This document shows, one piece after another, positions 1 through 8,253 of a DNA stretch of 32,534 nucleotides (position 1 is the stretch's first letter; every line of letters begins with the position of its first letter). The stretch is from NCBI GenBank assembly GCA_004525685.1, contig SPBW01000004.1, positions 1 through 32,534 of the forward strand, given 5' to 3'. The position numbers and the translations under genes were made by a program. This DNA is from Candidatus Atribacteria bacterium (GTDB taxonomy: Bacteria; Bipolaricaulota; Bipolaricaulia; UBA7950; UBA9294). The notes beneath the pieces are model-generated. The model was not told where the DNA came from. It ran no database searches and saw only the letters and a program-made list of their open reading frames with translations.

Positions 1-906
1 CCACAGATGCTGCGGATAAATGCCATGCTGGACGAGGGACTGGATGTTGCGTTTCACCTGAGCAAGATCTTGGCGGTGTGTCACGCCCATCCATTTGGCC
101 GCCGTCGGGAGCACGCGAACCCGAGCTTTCCCCTCTGAAACGAGCCTAGACACCGCAGCAGGAAGGAAGAATTCATCTTGACACACATCCGTATTAGAGG
201 ATTGCAGGAAGTCCATGAATTGACCAGCCAGGTCACGCATGAAGCTCCTTGAGAATGCCCACATGTTCATCGACACGACGGCATCTCCCGGAAGCAGATG
301 AGATTCGTTGCCATCACACCAGTAGATCGAAGATCCCTCACCGTGACTGATCTTCGTTCGCTCATCAATCATTGCGAGATACCCTCTCTCATCCAGGACA
401 CACACACCTCGAGACACCGAGCCATGCTTGGTAAGGGTCGTTCGAAGACTGAACCCGACTAGTGCGTGTTCTTCGCCGGAATGCGTCGGCCGCTTGAGAA
501 AACTCGCAACGCTCCCATAGGATTCCCGGCCGTAGAAGTCGTCTGCGTTGATCACTACAAACGATCCATCCACAACATCGCGTGCGCTTAACAGCGCATG
601 CCCCGTGCCCCATGGCTTGGTACGGGCCAATGGCACCTCCATCCCGGATGGCAGGTCTGCCAGTTCTTGATAGGCGAAACTGACTTTGCAGTGGCCTTCC
701 ATCTTGCCGCTCAGCATCTCCCGAAATACACTCTCTTGACTTCTTTGGATGACGAAGACAACCTGATGGATACCCACAGAGATTGCATCGAAGACCGAGT
801 ATTCGACCAGCAGCTCGCCGTGAGGGCCGACTGGCTCGATTTGCTTGAGCCCGCCGTATCGGCTCCCCATGCCTGCTGCCAAGACGACAAGGGTTACCTC
901 ACCCAT
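1..906 (-). CDS. Nucleotidyltransferase (NTP_transferase family), 3' end cut by window edge
   Basis: The frame is open for 302 codons from the ATG at 906 to the left edge with no stop, so the C-terminus lies outside the window. The N-terminus carries the nucleotide-binding signature LAAGMGSRYGGLKQ (about residues 9-22), and NADDFYG further in supplies the Asp pair expected to bind the metal. Both are hallmarks of the GT-A-like fold of sugar-1-phosphate nucleotidyltransferases. The GGLKQ form is typical of a stand-alone family of about 300 residues, so little is probably missing. The substrate cannot be told from sequence. A GGGGG run four bases before the ATG serves as ribosome binding site. 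Only 39 bases separate it from the stop of the SARP regulator upstream, so the two are probably cotranscribed. The fold is sure; the exact substrate is not. Confidence 0.87.
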   Translation of the reverse strand, partial: MGEVTLVVLAAGMGSRYGGLKQIEPVGPHGELLVEYSVFDAISVGIHQVVFVIQRSQESVFREMLSGKMEGHCKVSFAYQELADLPSGMEVPLARTKPWGTGHALLSARDVVDGSFVVINADDFYGRESYGSVASFLKRPTHSGEEHALVGFSLRTTLTKHGSVSRGVCVLDERGYLAMIDERTKISHGEGSSIYWCDGNESHLLPGDAVVSMNMWAFSRSFMRDLAGQFMDFLQSSNTDVCQDEFFLPAAVSRLVSEGKARVRVLPTAAKWMGVTHRQDLAQVKRNIQSLVQHGIYPQHLW

Positions 907-945
907 TGTTCCCCCACATGGCTACGTCTCTTCTCCAATCGCGTT

Positions 946-3924
946 TCATTCGCTCAGCTTCTTACGGAGTTCACGTAGCCTGTCCGCCATGGAGTGAAGC
1001 GCCGGATGCTCTGGCTGAAGCATAGAGGCCTCCCGATACCATCGTTCAGCAGCGCCTATGCTTCGCTCATCAAGCGCAACGTCCATTAGCGCCAATGCGC
1101 ATTCAGCTTGAATGTGACTCCACTTCCTGTGCCCGAGAAACGAAAACGCCTCTTCCAACAGTTCTCTAGCAGACGCACAATTGCCCAGCTGCCTGCAGGT
1201 ATAGGCCAACTCAAGCAGGTTTTGCCCAATTCGAAGGCGATCTCCAATCTCACGACTCAGCTGGAGAGCTCTTTCAGCCAACTCTTCGCTTCTCTTGAGC
1301 TCTCCCAGTTTACGTGTCACGCGTGCCTGGCCGGAGATGGCATCAACAACTCCCGCGACATCGTTGGCAACCGCTTCCCCCAAACGTTGGCTCTCTTCGT
1401 ACCGAGCCAATGCCAATTCAAGATTCTCATAGGCCTCTGCTACGCGGGCCAATGAGAAGAGTATCAATCCTTCCCCCCATCGATCTCCAATCTCTCGGTG
1501 AAGACGCAGGCTCTGATGCGCCAGCGACTCTCCGTATGCCTCATCCCGGCGGCTTTCCAGGACAGACCACGCACCCGTAGCCAGTCCCTCTCCTCTCATG
1601 TCCTGATGTTCTCTGTAGAAGGCAGCGCTTTCTTGTGCCCGGCGCAGATCGCTTTCCAGATCTTCACCAGCAAGAGCATAGGCGCATACCACGTTGGCCA
1701 GGGCATGGAGTCGGCTGGTGAGATCTTCGGCAGTGAGCAGGCTCAAGCCGTCTCTCATCCGATCCATCGCTCGATCTGGCCAGACAGACGACATGAACCA
1801 CCCTGACGTGATTCGCAAGAACGCGTAGACTATGGGGTCTCGATCTTCATGTTTCGCATAGGCATTGGCCGCACTGAGGAAAATCCTCTCCGCCTCTTCG
1901 TACTGCGTGCGCATGTCGTAGTAGAAGAACAACCCCTCACAGCTCGCATTCAGGAGAACTGCGTTGCCGATCTCTGCGGCATGTTGGAACGCAGATCGGA
2001 TGTTCCCTATGTCCTGTCCGATCCGCTCCAGGGTTGCATATTGATTGGGCCCGATCAGTTCTTGGAGCCAATTCCCCACGGCATGCAGATAGTGTTCGGC
2101 GTGTCGGATGTGCACGCGTTCGACCTCGCTCTGCAGCGCGCCCAGCTTTCCAGAAGCAAATTGGCGAAGCAGTTCGTGGATCTCGTATCGATCGGGCCCA
2201 ATTCGCTTGAGAAGGCAGCGATTAGCCAGAAGGGCCAGATGGCTCGGCGAGGTTTCAGTCACATATTCGGCGGCTTCGATGGTGAACGAGCTACGGAAAG
2301 TCGATAGCTTACGAAGCGCAACTTGCGCCCCTTCTGTAAGCATGTTCCATGCCTGTTCGAACACGACAACAAAAGCGCGATGCTTGAGCGCAACATCCTC
2401 CAGCGTATGCGTAAGGAAGCTGAGGTTGTTCGAGATACGATTGGCGATCTCATCCCACGTCAGTACAGATCGCCACCCAGCCGCCATCTCAAGGCCCAAT
2501 GGAGAACCTTCAAGCAATCTTGCCAATCGAGCCATGCCTGCCAACTCCACCTCGTCTCGTCCGGGAGGACTGCCGTGTCGCTGTGCAGAGATGCGAAGCA
2601 GGCGGATTGCTGCATAGTCAGACAACTGCTCTGGAGCAGTATCGGCATCAGGGTACTTCAATCCGTGCAGTGTTATCGCTGTTTCACAGGCAACACCGAG
2701 TGCGATGCGAGAGGTTAGCAGCAGTTGAACGCCAGGTGCTGTCTCAAGCGCAGGCAACAGGGCAGCCACTTGGGGCAGCACGCGCTCGACACCGTCCAGG
2801 ATCAGCAGAAGATTCCGAATACGCAGAAACTCTGCCAGCTGTCGGACAAGCCCCAGCTCGCTTTCTCGGCTGAGGGATACCCCCAAGGCATGGGCCACTG
2901 TGGATGCGACCACATCGTCTCCTCGGATGGCATCGAGGGAGACCATGTACGCGCCTAGTTCATACTGGTCTTCAATTCGGCGCCCCACATGAAGAGCTAG
3001 ACTTGTCTTTCCTGATCCACCCAAGCCGACGATGTTCACAACACGAACCGACTCTTCAAGCAACAGGGCCTCAATCTGCGCAGCGATCTCTTGTCGCCCG
3101 ATGAACGGTACCAGAGCATGCGGAAGACGATGGGGGCGTGCCATGGATTTGGAGGACCTCTTCTCGCTTTGCGTGGCTCGGATCTGTTCTGCCAGCCCGG
3201 ATGTAGACTCCTCTGGCGACAACCCCAATTCAGCTTGCAGCACATGAGAGCACTCTTCGAACACCCTCAATGCGTCACTGCGTTTGCCTTGTGCAGACAT
3301 CGCTTGCATGAGCCTGCGATACCCCAGTTCGTTGAGAGGATCGGCTTGAATCCATTTCCGCGCATATCGGGCACTTGCGGGCCATTCCTCGATAGAGAAG
3401 TAGTACTCGATGATTCGATCCAGCGTCTCCGTCAATTCGCGCTTCAATGCCTCGCCTTCAGCAAACTGCCAATCATCAAACTGACCGGAGTTGGCCACAG
3501 CGAATCCTTGCATGAATGGTCCTTGCCACAGGCGCACGGCTTCCCTAAGGCGCGGCTCGCAAATAGAACAGACAGCCGTCAAGCCATGTTCGTTGGCATG
3601 GCAGTGGCTCGTAAGGTCACGAAACTGGTTGACATCCACCTCAAGCCGCCCCGTGTTGCGCAGTTGAACTGCGCTTCGGTCGCTTGCGATGGCATCAGAA
3701 AGCGGTGTTTGCCGAAGAATCCACAACACATTTCGCAAGGCAGAGTATGCTGCAACTGCATCCGATTCCGGCCACAAGAGGGCGGCCAGCGTCTCTCGAT
3801 GGTGTCGACTACGCGTCACGGCGAGATACGACAACAGAGCCATCGCTTTGCGTCGGCTCAATGGCGTCATCTCTCCATTCTCATACAGCACTGGCGCGCC
3901 GAAGAGCTGCAGGCTCAGCTTCAT
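946..3924 (-). CDS. AfsR/SARP-family regulator with NB-ARC ATPase and TPR region (paralog 1)
   Basis: This 992-residue protein has an OmpR-like winged helix (about 1-90) with RRKAMALLSYLAV and HHRETLAALLWPES, then a BTAD helical domain (about 95-250). An NB-ARC/STAND ATPase follows, with Walker A GLGGSGKTS (about 300-308), Walker B LLLILDGVE and an LLTSR sensor. The remainder is rich in TPR-like helix pairs. Such proteins are signal-responsive transcription activators: ligand and nucleotide binding to the STAND and TPR parts controls DNA binding. A C-x2-C pair (CSICEPRL) lies inside the BTAD region and recurs in the paralog. I chose the ATG at 3924 (MKLSLQLFG) because it aligns with the paralog's start; an in-frame ATG 12 codons upstream gives an unrelated extension. 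The gene lies 39 bases before the nucleotidyltransferase. Its target genes are unknown and no antibiotic-type cluster is visible. Confidence 0.9.
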   Translation of the reverse strand: MKLSLQLFGAPVLYENGEMTPLSRRKAMALLSYLAVTRSRHHRETLAALLWPESDAVAAYSALRNVLWILRQTPLSDAIASDRSAVQLRNTGRLEVDVNQFRDLTSHCHANEHGLTAVCSICEPRLREAVRLWQGPFMQGFAVANSGQFDDWQFAEGEALKRELTETLDRIIEYYFSIEEWPASARYARKWIQADPLNELGYRRLMQAMSAQGKRSDALRVFEECSHVLQAELGLSPEESTSGLAEQIRATQSEKRSSKSMARPHRLPHALVPFIGRQEIAAQIEALLLEESVRVVNIVGLGGSGKTSLALHVGRRIEDQYELGAYMVSLDAIRGDDVVASTVAHALGVSLSRESELGLVRQLAEFLRIRNLLLILDGVERVLPQVAALLPALETAPGVQLLLTSRIALGVACETAITLHGLKYPDADTAPEQLSDYAAIRLLRISAQRHGSPPGRDEVELAGMARLARLLEGSPLGLEMAAGWRSVLTWDEIANRISNNLSFLTHTLEDVALKHRAFVVVFEQAWNMLTEGAQVALRKLSTFRSSFTIEAAEYVTETSPSHLALLANRCLLKRIGPDRYEIHELLRQFASGKLGALQSEVERVHIRHAEHYLHAVGNWLQELIGPNQYATLERIGQDIGNIRSAFQHAAEIGNAVLLNASCEGLFFYYDMRTQYEEAERIFLSAANAYAKHEDRDPIVYAFLRITSGWFMSSVWPDRAMDRMRDGLSLLTAEDLTSRLHALANVVCAYALAGEDLESDLRRAQESAAFYREHQDMRGEGLATGAWSVLESRRDEAYGESLAHQSLRLHREIGDRWGEGLILFSLARVAEAYENLELALARYEESQRLGEAVANDVAGVVDAISGQARVTRKLGELKRSEELAERALQLSREIGDRLRIGQNLLELAYTCRQLGNCASARELLEEAFSFLGHRKWSHIQAECALALMDVALDERSIGAAERWYREASMLQPEHPALHSMADRLRELRKKLSE

Positions 3925-3953
3925 GAGGCATCCGCTTTCATACACATATTGTA
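3921..3953 (-). promoter_or_regulatory. Candidate -10 box and six-codon leader ORF overlapping SARP1 start
   Basis: On the minus strand a TACAAT box (3953-3948) is followed by six bases and then an ATG at 3941. That ATG opens a six-codon frame, M-K-A-D-A-S, whose TGA (3923-3921) overlaps the regulator's ATG as ATGA. If transcription starts seven bases after the -10, the mini-ORF would be leaderless and translation of the regulator could be coupled to it. The only Shine-Dalgarno-like stretch for the regulator, GCGGA, lies inside the mini-ORF. No good -35 is visible. The same layout stands before the paralog at 8041. Confidence 0.45.
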
Positions 3954-4012
3954 CCCTCACTCAACAGCTTGCCGAAGAGGTCCATCATGTCGAACTCGGT
4001 TGCCTCAGCCAT
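3938..4012 (-). CDS. Possible 24-residue small ORF upstream of SARP1
   Basis: An ATG at 4012 opens a 24-codon frame (MAEATEFDMMDLFGKLLSEG and four more residues) whose TGA overlaps the ATG of the six-codon ORF as another ATGA. The peptide looks amphipathic, but there is no clear ribosome binding site and the -10-like box of the next element lies inside it. Nothing comparable is visible before the second SARP gene. I do not recognise the peptide, and it may be chance. Confidence 0.15.
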   Translation of the reverse strand: MAEATEFDMMDLFGKLLSEGTICV

Positions 4013-4104
4013 GACCCAACTGGCCGCACTGCAGAGAAAGTTGCTAGGCGACAATTGCTACAGCGACGTACTTGTGTAGCCGACGCGAGTGTGATGTTCA
4101 TCAC

Positions 4105-4118
4105 GTTTCGCGCGAAAC
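4105..4118. repeat. Perfect 14-bp palindrome GTTTCGCGCGAAAC
   Basis: A perfect 14-bp palindrome lies 34 bases past the stop of the glycosylase gene and about 180 bases before the SARP1 start. A weaker inverted repeat, TGATG-TT-CATCA, adjoins it at about 4092-4103. There is no following T-run in either direction, so a terminator is unlikely; a protein-binding site for SARP1 control is possible. The rest of 3954-4151 shows nothing else I can support except the doubtful small ORF. Confidence 0.4.
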
Positions 4119-4151
4119 CAGATGAAAGTTAGAGCTTAAGGGTGATATGCA

Positions 4152-4958
4152 TTACATGGCTTGGCATTGGGGGCAGATATAGCTGGTGGTACTGCCTGTC
4201 TTCTGTTTCTCGATCAAAGCATGACATACGGGACACGACTTACCTTCTCGATAGCCAACCAGCAGATCCTGTGCGCCGAAGCCGCCTCTCGCGCCGAGAA
4301 GGTTCAGTTCATAGTTGGCTGCGCCCTTGGCAATACTGCGCCTGAATTCATCCTGAATGGATTGGTGGAGAAGATCGATGTCTTGATCCTGTAGCGTCGA
4401 AATGCTGCGCAGAGGATGCAGACCAGCGCGAAACAGAATGTCGTGGATATACGCATTGCCAATCCCCGCGATCTTCGATTGATCAAGCAAGAACGACTTG
4501 ATGCGTCCGCGGCGCCCAGCCAATAGGGCATGAAACTCGTCGACCGTCACATCCATGGCATTCGGCCCCAGCTTGGCTGTCATCGTATGGTTGGCGAGCC
4601 CTCCCGGCTCGACGTAATGCACATTACCGAACCACCAGAAATTGATCGCCAACGTCAACCCATCCTCGAAGTCAAAGCGAATGCGCCATTTCTCAGGCAG
4701 AGCATGTCGCTCGACCAGCAGCAATTCGCCTCCCATTCCCAGATTGATCAGCAAGTGCCCTTGAGATGTGTCCGTCACCAGCCACTTGCCTTGCTGATGG
4801 GTGTCGTCAATCCGTGATCCAAGCAATCCGGCTTCGAATGCCTCGACCGACACATTGAGACATTGAGGCTGCTTCACTTCGATGGACGTAATCACGCGTT
4901 CCCTGAGAGACTCATTCATTTCACGGGCGCGGCAAAAGATTTCTGGAAGCTCAGGCAT
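4152..4958 (-). CDS. Fpg/Nei-family DNA glycosylase/AP lyase-like protein
   Basis: This 268-residue protein begins MPELPE, giving the catalytic N-terminal Pro (after Met removal) and Glu3 of the Fpg/Nei family. The conserved lysine is in QGKWL (K58), and the LGMGGEL loop supplies the void-filling Met75. The helix-two-turn-helix region reads GIGNAYIHDILFRAGLHP. A C-terminal Cys4 zinc finger has Cys at 242, 245, 262 and 265. The family excises oxidised bases and nicks abasic sites. Two usual DNA-contact residues differ: the Arg of the D-x-R-x-F-G motif is Trp (NFWWFG, about 105-110), and the zinc-finger Arg is Ser (KTGSTTS, about 253-259). It may therefore be a divergent subgroup with changed lesion preference. 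The start is fixed by the required N-terminal MPE and a GAGGA just upstream. It lies alone between the two SARP paralogs, 119 bases after SARP2. Confidence 0.9.
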   Translation of the reverse strand: MPELPEIFCRAREMNESLRERVITSIEVKQPQCLNVSVEAFEAGLLGSRIDDTHQQGKWLVTDTSQGHLLINLGMGGELLLVERHALPEKWRIRFDFEDGLTLAINFWWFGNVHYVEPGGLANHTMTAKLGPNAMDVTVDEFHALLAGRRGRIKSFLLDQSKIAGIGNAYIHDILFRAGLHPLRSISTLQDQDIDLLHQSIQDEFRRSIAKGAANYELNLLGARGGFGAQDLLVGYREGKSCPVCHALIEKQKTGSTTSYICPQCQAM

Positions 4959-5077
4959 GTGTTCCTCAGTAGGTGGTAGATGGACACATCCTAGCAGGAA
5001 CCTAAAGGACGTGCATAGAACTGATTCCATTGATGTTCTGCGTGCGCCATCCACATCGGTTCCGCATGCTTCGCAAG

Positions 5078-8041
5078 CTAAGCTTGGCTCTTCATCTGCT
5101 CAAGCCTAGCGGATAACTGGGTAATGGATGGATCATTTGGCTTAAGGACGGATGCCTCGCGAAGCCACCTTTCTGCTGAAATCTCATCGGATTCATCGAG
5201 TGCCAGTTCTAGCAATTGCACTGCGCAGGCAGCCTGTAAGCTACTCCATCGCTGATGATTCAGCAGACGAAATGCCTCTTCTAGATTGTCTTCCGCGCAA
5301 GCAGATTCTCCGATCGATCGAGTGGCACGGGCAAGCTCAAGCAACGCTCGTCCAATCTGGAAGCCATAACCTGTCTTCCGCCCAAGGCGAAGCGCCTCTT
5401 CTGCCAGCTGCCTACTTGTCTCCCCATGCCCGAGACGAAGTTCCACCCGTGCTTGGCCGAGAATCGTACTAATCACACCGAATCCATCTCTCGTGAAGGG
5501 CTCAGTCAGCCTTTGTGCATCTTGATATCGAGCCAATGAGAGCTTCAGGTTTCCCTGTAGCTCAGCCGCCCGCGCAAGGAGGAAAAGTGCGATACTCTCG
5601 CCCCACTGATCCTTCAGGCCACGGTGCAGGCGAAGGCTCTCTTGCGCCAACTGCTCAACCCTCATGCTGTCATGGAATGTCTCGACAGTTGCCCAGGTCC
5701 CCAAGGCTGAACCCTCTCCCCATAGATCCGCTTGGGCTCGATAGAAGTCAATACTCTGCATAAGCCGCTCGCTATTCTCATCACGCTCCTGTCCAAAGCT
5801 GACGCCCGCATAGAGTATGTTTGCCGTGGCGTGAAGGCGATCATCGAGCTCCATTCCTGAGAGCAGTTTCAGGCCATCACCTTTCAGGCGGTGTGCCGCA
5901 TCAGGGTGATCCCATACAGCGAAGTATCCGGCCGCAATCGTCAAGAACGCATCGATGATTTCCTCCCGATCAGGGCACTGGCGATAGGACTCAAGTGCCC
6001 TCGTGAAGGTCGCTTCTCCCTCAGTGAGGAGCGTTCGCATGTCGTGGTAGCAAAACAACCCTTCGCACAGATCACGCAGCTGTTGTGATGCGCCGTGGCT
6101 GGCCGCATTTTGAAATGCCAGCCTCACATTCTCAATCTCATTTTCCATGCACCTGAACGTTTGATGCTGATCCGGCCCCTTGAGTTTCTCAAACCACTCG
6201 CCTACGGCGCTCGTGTAGTAGTCAAGATGGCGCAACAGCAGTTGCTCGGCTTCCGTTGTCTCCATTCTTGCAGAGGCGAATTGCCGAAGCAACGCATGCA
6301 TTCTGTAGCAGTCCGATCCGATCCGCGTGAGCAGATGGCGATTAACAAGTACCGCAAGGGACGTAGGATCGCTCTTAGTTACCCGCTCTGCTGCTTGAAT
6401 CGTGAATCCACCTCGAAAGACACTCAGCCGTCTTAAGGCAGCTCGTGCATCCGTTGGCAGCAATTTCCACGATTGCTCAAACACAACGGCCATCGTACGG
6501 TGTCTGGGGGCAACATCCTTTCGTCGATGAACAAGGAATTCCAGGCCGTCTGAAATACGATCAGCAATGGCATCCCACGACAAGATCGAACGCCAGCCAG
6601 CGGCCATCTCCAACCCGAGGGGAGACCCTTCCAGTTGCACGGCAAGGCGTGCCATTCCACTCAGCTCTGCGGCATCGGGCGAGCTGTGCGCTCCTTGCCG
6701 TTCAGCGACAAGGTGTAGAAGCCGAACAGCTGCGCAGTCTGCAATGGTCCTTGGATCGGCATCCTCATCTGGCACCTCCAATCCCTGCAATGGAACGATG
6801 ATTTCGCCCGCAATGCCTATCTCAACCCTTGAGGTGGCAAGGATTCTTACTCCGGGTGCGGTCTCCAATGCTTGGGCAAACGCGGAAACTTGCGGAACGA
6901 GTCCCTCAACACCATCCAGAATGAGCAGCACATGCTGGTCCTGGAGCACATCCGCTAGGCGCGCGTCAAGAGTTGGCCTCGTCCCTCCAATCGATGTCAG
7001 ATTGAGCGCCCTGATCACAGCTGAAGCGATTGAGGAGCCGGATGAGCCTGAATCGAGCGGCACGTACGCCGCACCTTCGGCGAAATGCCCCTCAATGTGT
7101 CGCCCCACGTGCAGGGCGAGGCTCGTCTTCCCCACACCTCCGAGCCCTACTAGGCTCACGAATCGTGTTGACTCGTCAAGCAGAAGGACTTCTACTCTTT
7201 GCGCGGGGACGCTCCGTCCGATCAAGGGAATCGCTGCCTGCGGCAGCCGGCTCACTCGCACCCGGCCGCCTATCGACACGGCAACCTGCGTATTGCGAAT
7301 GGCTGAAGCTAGATCGGACGTCGTATCCTCAGGAGTCAACCCCAGTTCCTCTCCAAGGATGCGGCCACACTCATCATAGACCTGCAGGGCCTCACTCCTC
7401 TTCCCTTGCGCAAGAAGCGCCTTCATGAGCGCGCGATACCCAAGTTCATTCAGAGCATCGATCTTGATCCACTGTCGTGCGTACCGGGCCGTCGCGCACC
7501 AATCTTCGATCGACAAGTAATACTCGATCATCCGGCTCAGCGTCTCGGATGCTTCTCGATTCAGAGCCGCTCCTTCTGCCACTTGCCACTCATCGAATTG
7601 GGTAGAATTCGCTGCTGCGTAGCCATGCATGAATGACCCTGTCCTCAAGCACATCGCTTCCGCCAGACGAGGTTCACACTGCGCGCAGACCACATCCATG
7701 CCGTGCGCCGCAGTGGGGCAATCGCGCACAAGATCACGGAAACGATTCACGTCAATCGATAGGGTCTCGTTCTCCAGAAGTGTGACTGTGCTTCGGTCGC
7801 TCTGGATGTGCTCGGCAATCGGCGTCTTGCGCAGCATCCAGAGAAGATTCCGCAAACCTGCATGCGCCGACTCAGACTCAGATTCTGGCCACAAGAGGGT
7901 GGCCAGAGTCTCTCTGTGATGGCAGCGTCTTGTAACTGCGAGATACGACAGCAACGCCATCGCCTTGCGCCGATCAAGTCGGACAGGAGTGCCATTCCAG
8001 TGGAGAACTGGCGTGCCAAATAACTGAAGATGGGACGTCAT
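5078..8041 (-). CDS. AfsR/SARP-family regulator with NB-ARC ATPase and TPR region (paralog 2)
   Basis: This 987-residue protein has the same architecture as the regulator at 946-3924. It has a winged helix (about 1-85, RRKAMALLSYLAVTR), a BTAD domain (about 90-245) with the same C-x2-C pair (CAQCEPRL), an NB-ARC ATPase with Walker A GLGGVGKTS (299-307) and Walker B VLLILDGVE, and a long TPR-like C-terminal half. By eye about two thirds of the first 85 residues match the paralog, so this is a gene duplication that has since diverged. The ligand and targets are unknown. The ATG at 8041 aligns with paralog 1 and overlaps the TGA of a six-codon ORF. Downstream, the glycosylase gene follows after 119 bases, so readthrough is possible. 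I see no frameshift, and key ATPase motifs are intact. Confidence 0.9.
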   Translation of the reverse strand: MTSHLQLFGTPVLHWNGTPVRLDRRKAMALLSYLAVTRRCHHRETLATLLWPESESESAHAGLRNLLWMLRKTPIAEHIQSDRSTVTLLENETLSIDVNRFRDLVRDCPTAAHGMDVVCAQCEPRLAEAMCLRTGSFMHGYAAANSTQFDEWQVAEGAALNREASETLSRMIEYYLSIEDWCATARYARQWIKIDALNELGYRALMKALLAQGKRSEALQVYDECGRILGEELGLTPEDTTSDLASAIRNTQVAVSIGGRVRVSRLPQAAIPLIGRSVPAQRVEVLLLDESTRFVSLVGLGGVGKTSLALHVGRHIEGHFAEGAAYVPLDSGSSGSSIASAVIRALNLTSIGGTRPTLDARLADVLQDQHVLLILDGVEGLVPQVSAFAQALETAPGVRILATSRVEIGIAGEIIVPLQGLEVPDEDADPRTIADCAAVRLLHLVAERQGAHSSPDAAELSGMARLAVQLEGSPLGLEMAAGWRSILSWDAIADRISDGLEFLVHRRKDVAPRHRTMAVVFEQSWKLLPTDARAALRRLSVFRGGFTIQAAERVTKSDPTSLAVLVNRHLLTRIGSDCYRMHALLRQFASARMETTEAEQLLLRHLDYYTSAVGEWFEKLKGPDQHQTFRCMENEIENVRLAFQNAASHGASQQLRDLCEGLFCYHDMRTLLTEGEATFTRALESYRQCPDREEIIDAFLTIAAGYFAVWDHPDAAHRLKGDGLKLLSGMELDDRLHATANILYAGVSFGQERDENSERLMQSIDFYRAQADLWGEGSALGTWATVETFHDSMRVEQLAQESLRLHRGLKDQWGESIALFLLARAAELQGNLKLSLARYQDAQRLTEPFTRDGFGVISTILGQARVELRLGHGETSRQLAEEALRLGRKTGYGFQIGRALLELARATRSIGESACAEDNLEEAFRLLNHQRWSSLQAACAVQLLELALDESDEISAERWLREASVLKPNDPSITQLSARLEQMKSQA

Positions 8042-8070
8042 GAAGCAGCCTCTTCCATGACGTCAGTTTA
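8038..8070 (-). promoter_or_regulatory. Candidate -10 box and six-codon leader ORF overlapping SARP2 start
   Basis: TAAACT (8070-8065) is followed by six bases (GACGTC) and an ATG at 8058. That ATG opens M-E-E-A-A-S and a TGA (8040-8038) which overlaps the regulator's ATG as ATGA. Spacing, length and terminal Ala-Ser-stop match the element before SARP1. An AGAGG inside the mini-ORF, seven bases before the regulator ATG, could also act as its ribosome binding site. The octamer AAACTGAC overlapping the -10 recurs upstream at 8108-8101, which could be a direct-repeat operator. The -35 is weak. The rest of 8071-8253 shows nothing else. Confidence 0.45.
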
Positions 8071-8253
8071 CAGACACCGCACGCGCAACAGAAGCCGTCA
8101 GTCAGTTTCCAAGGTTAGATCATCGCGCCGAACGCTCTGCCCTTGGGAAACGCGAGTTCATCGCCGCAGGCGCCCAGCTCATCTAGGCTTGGCTCAGCAA
8201 TCACTGGTCGCAGAACTTCTTAAAACACGCTTGACCAACCATCCAATGGCATT

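Noticed and set aside
3091..4014. 307-codon open frame on the plus strand opposite SARP1
   Set aside because: It is fully antisense to a well-supported regulator, lacks a recognisable domain and ribosome binding site, and its composition mirrors the real gene's codon bias.
6567..7379. 270-codon plus-strand open frame opposite SARP2
   Set aside because: Low-complexity Ser/Thr/Arg/Pro-rich translation typical of the antisense of a GC-rich gene; no family features.
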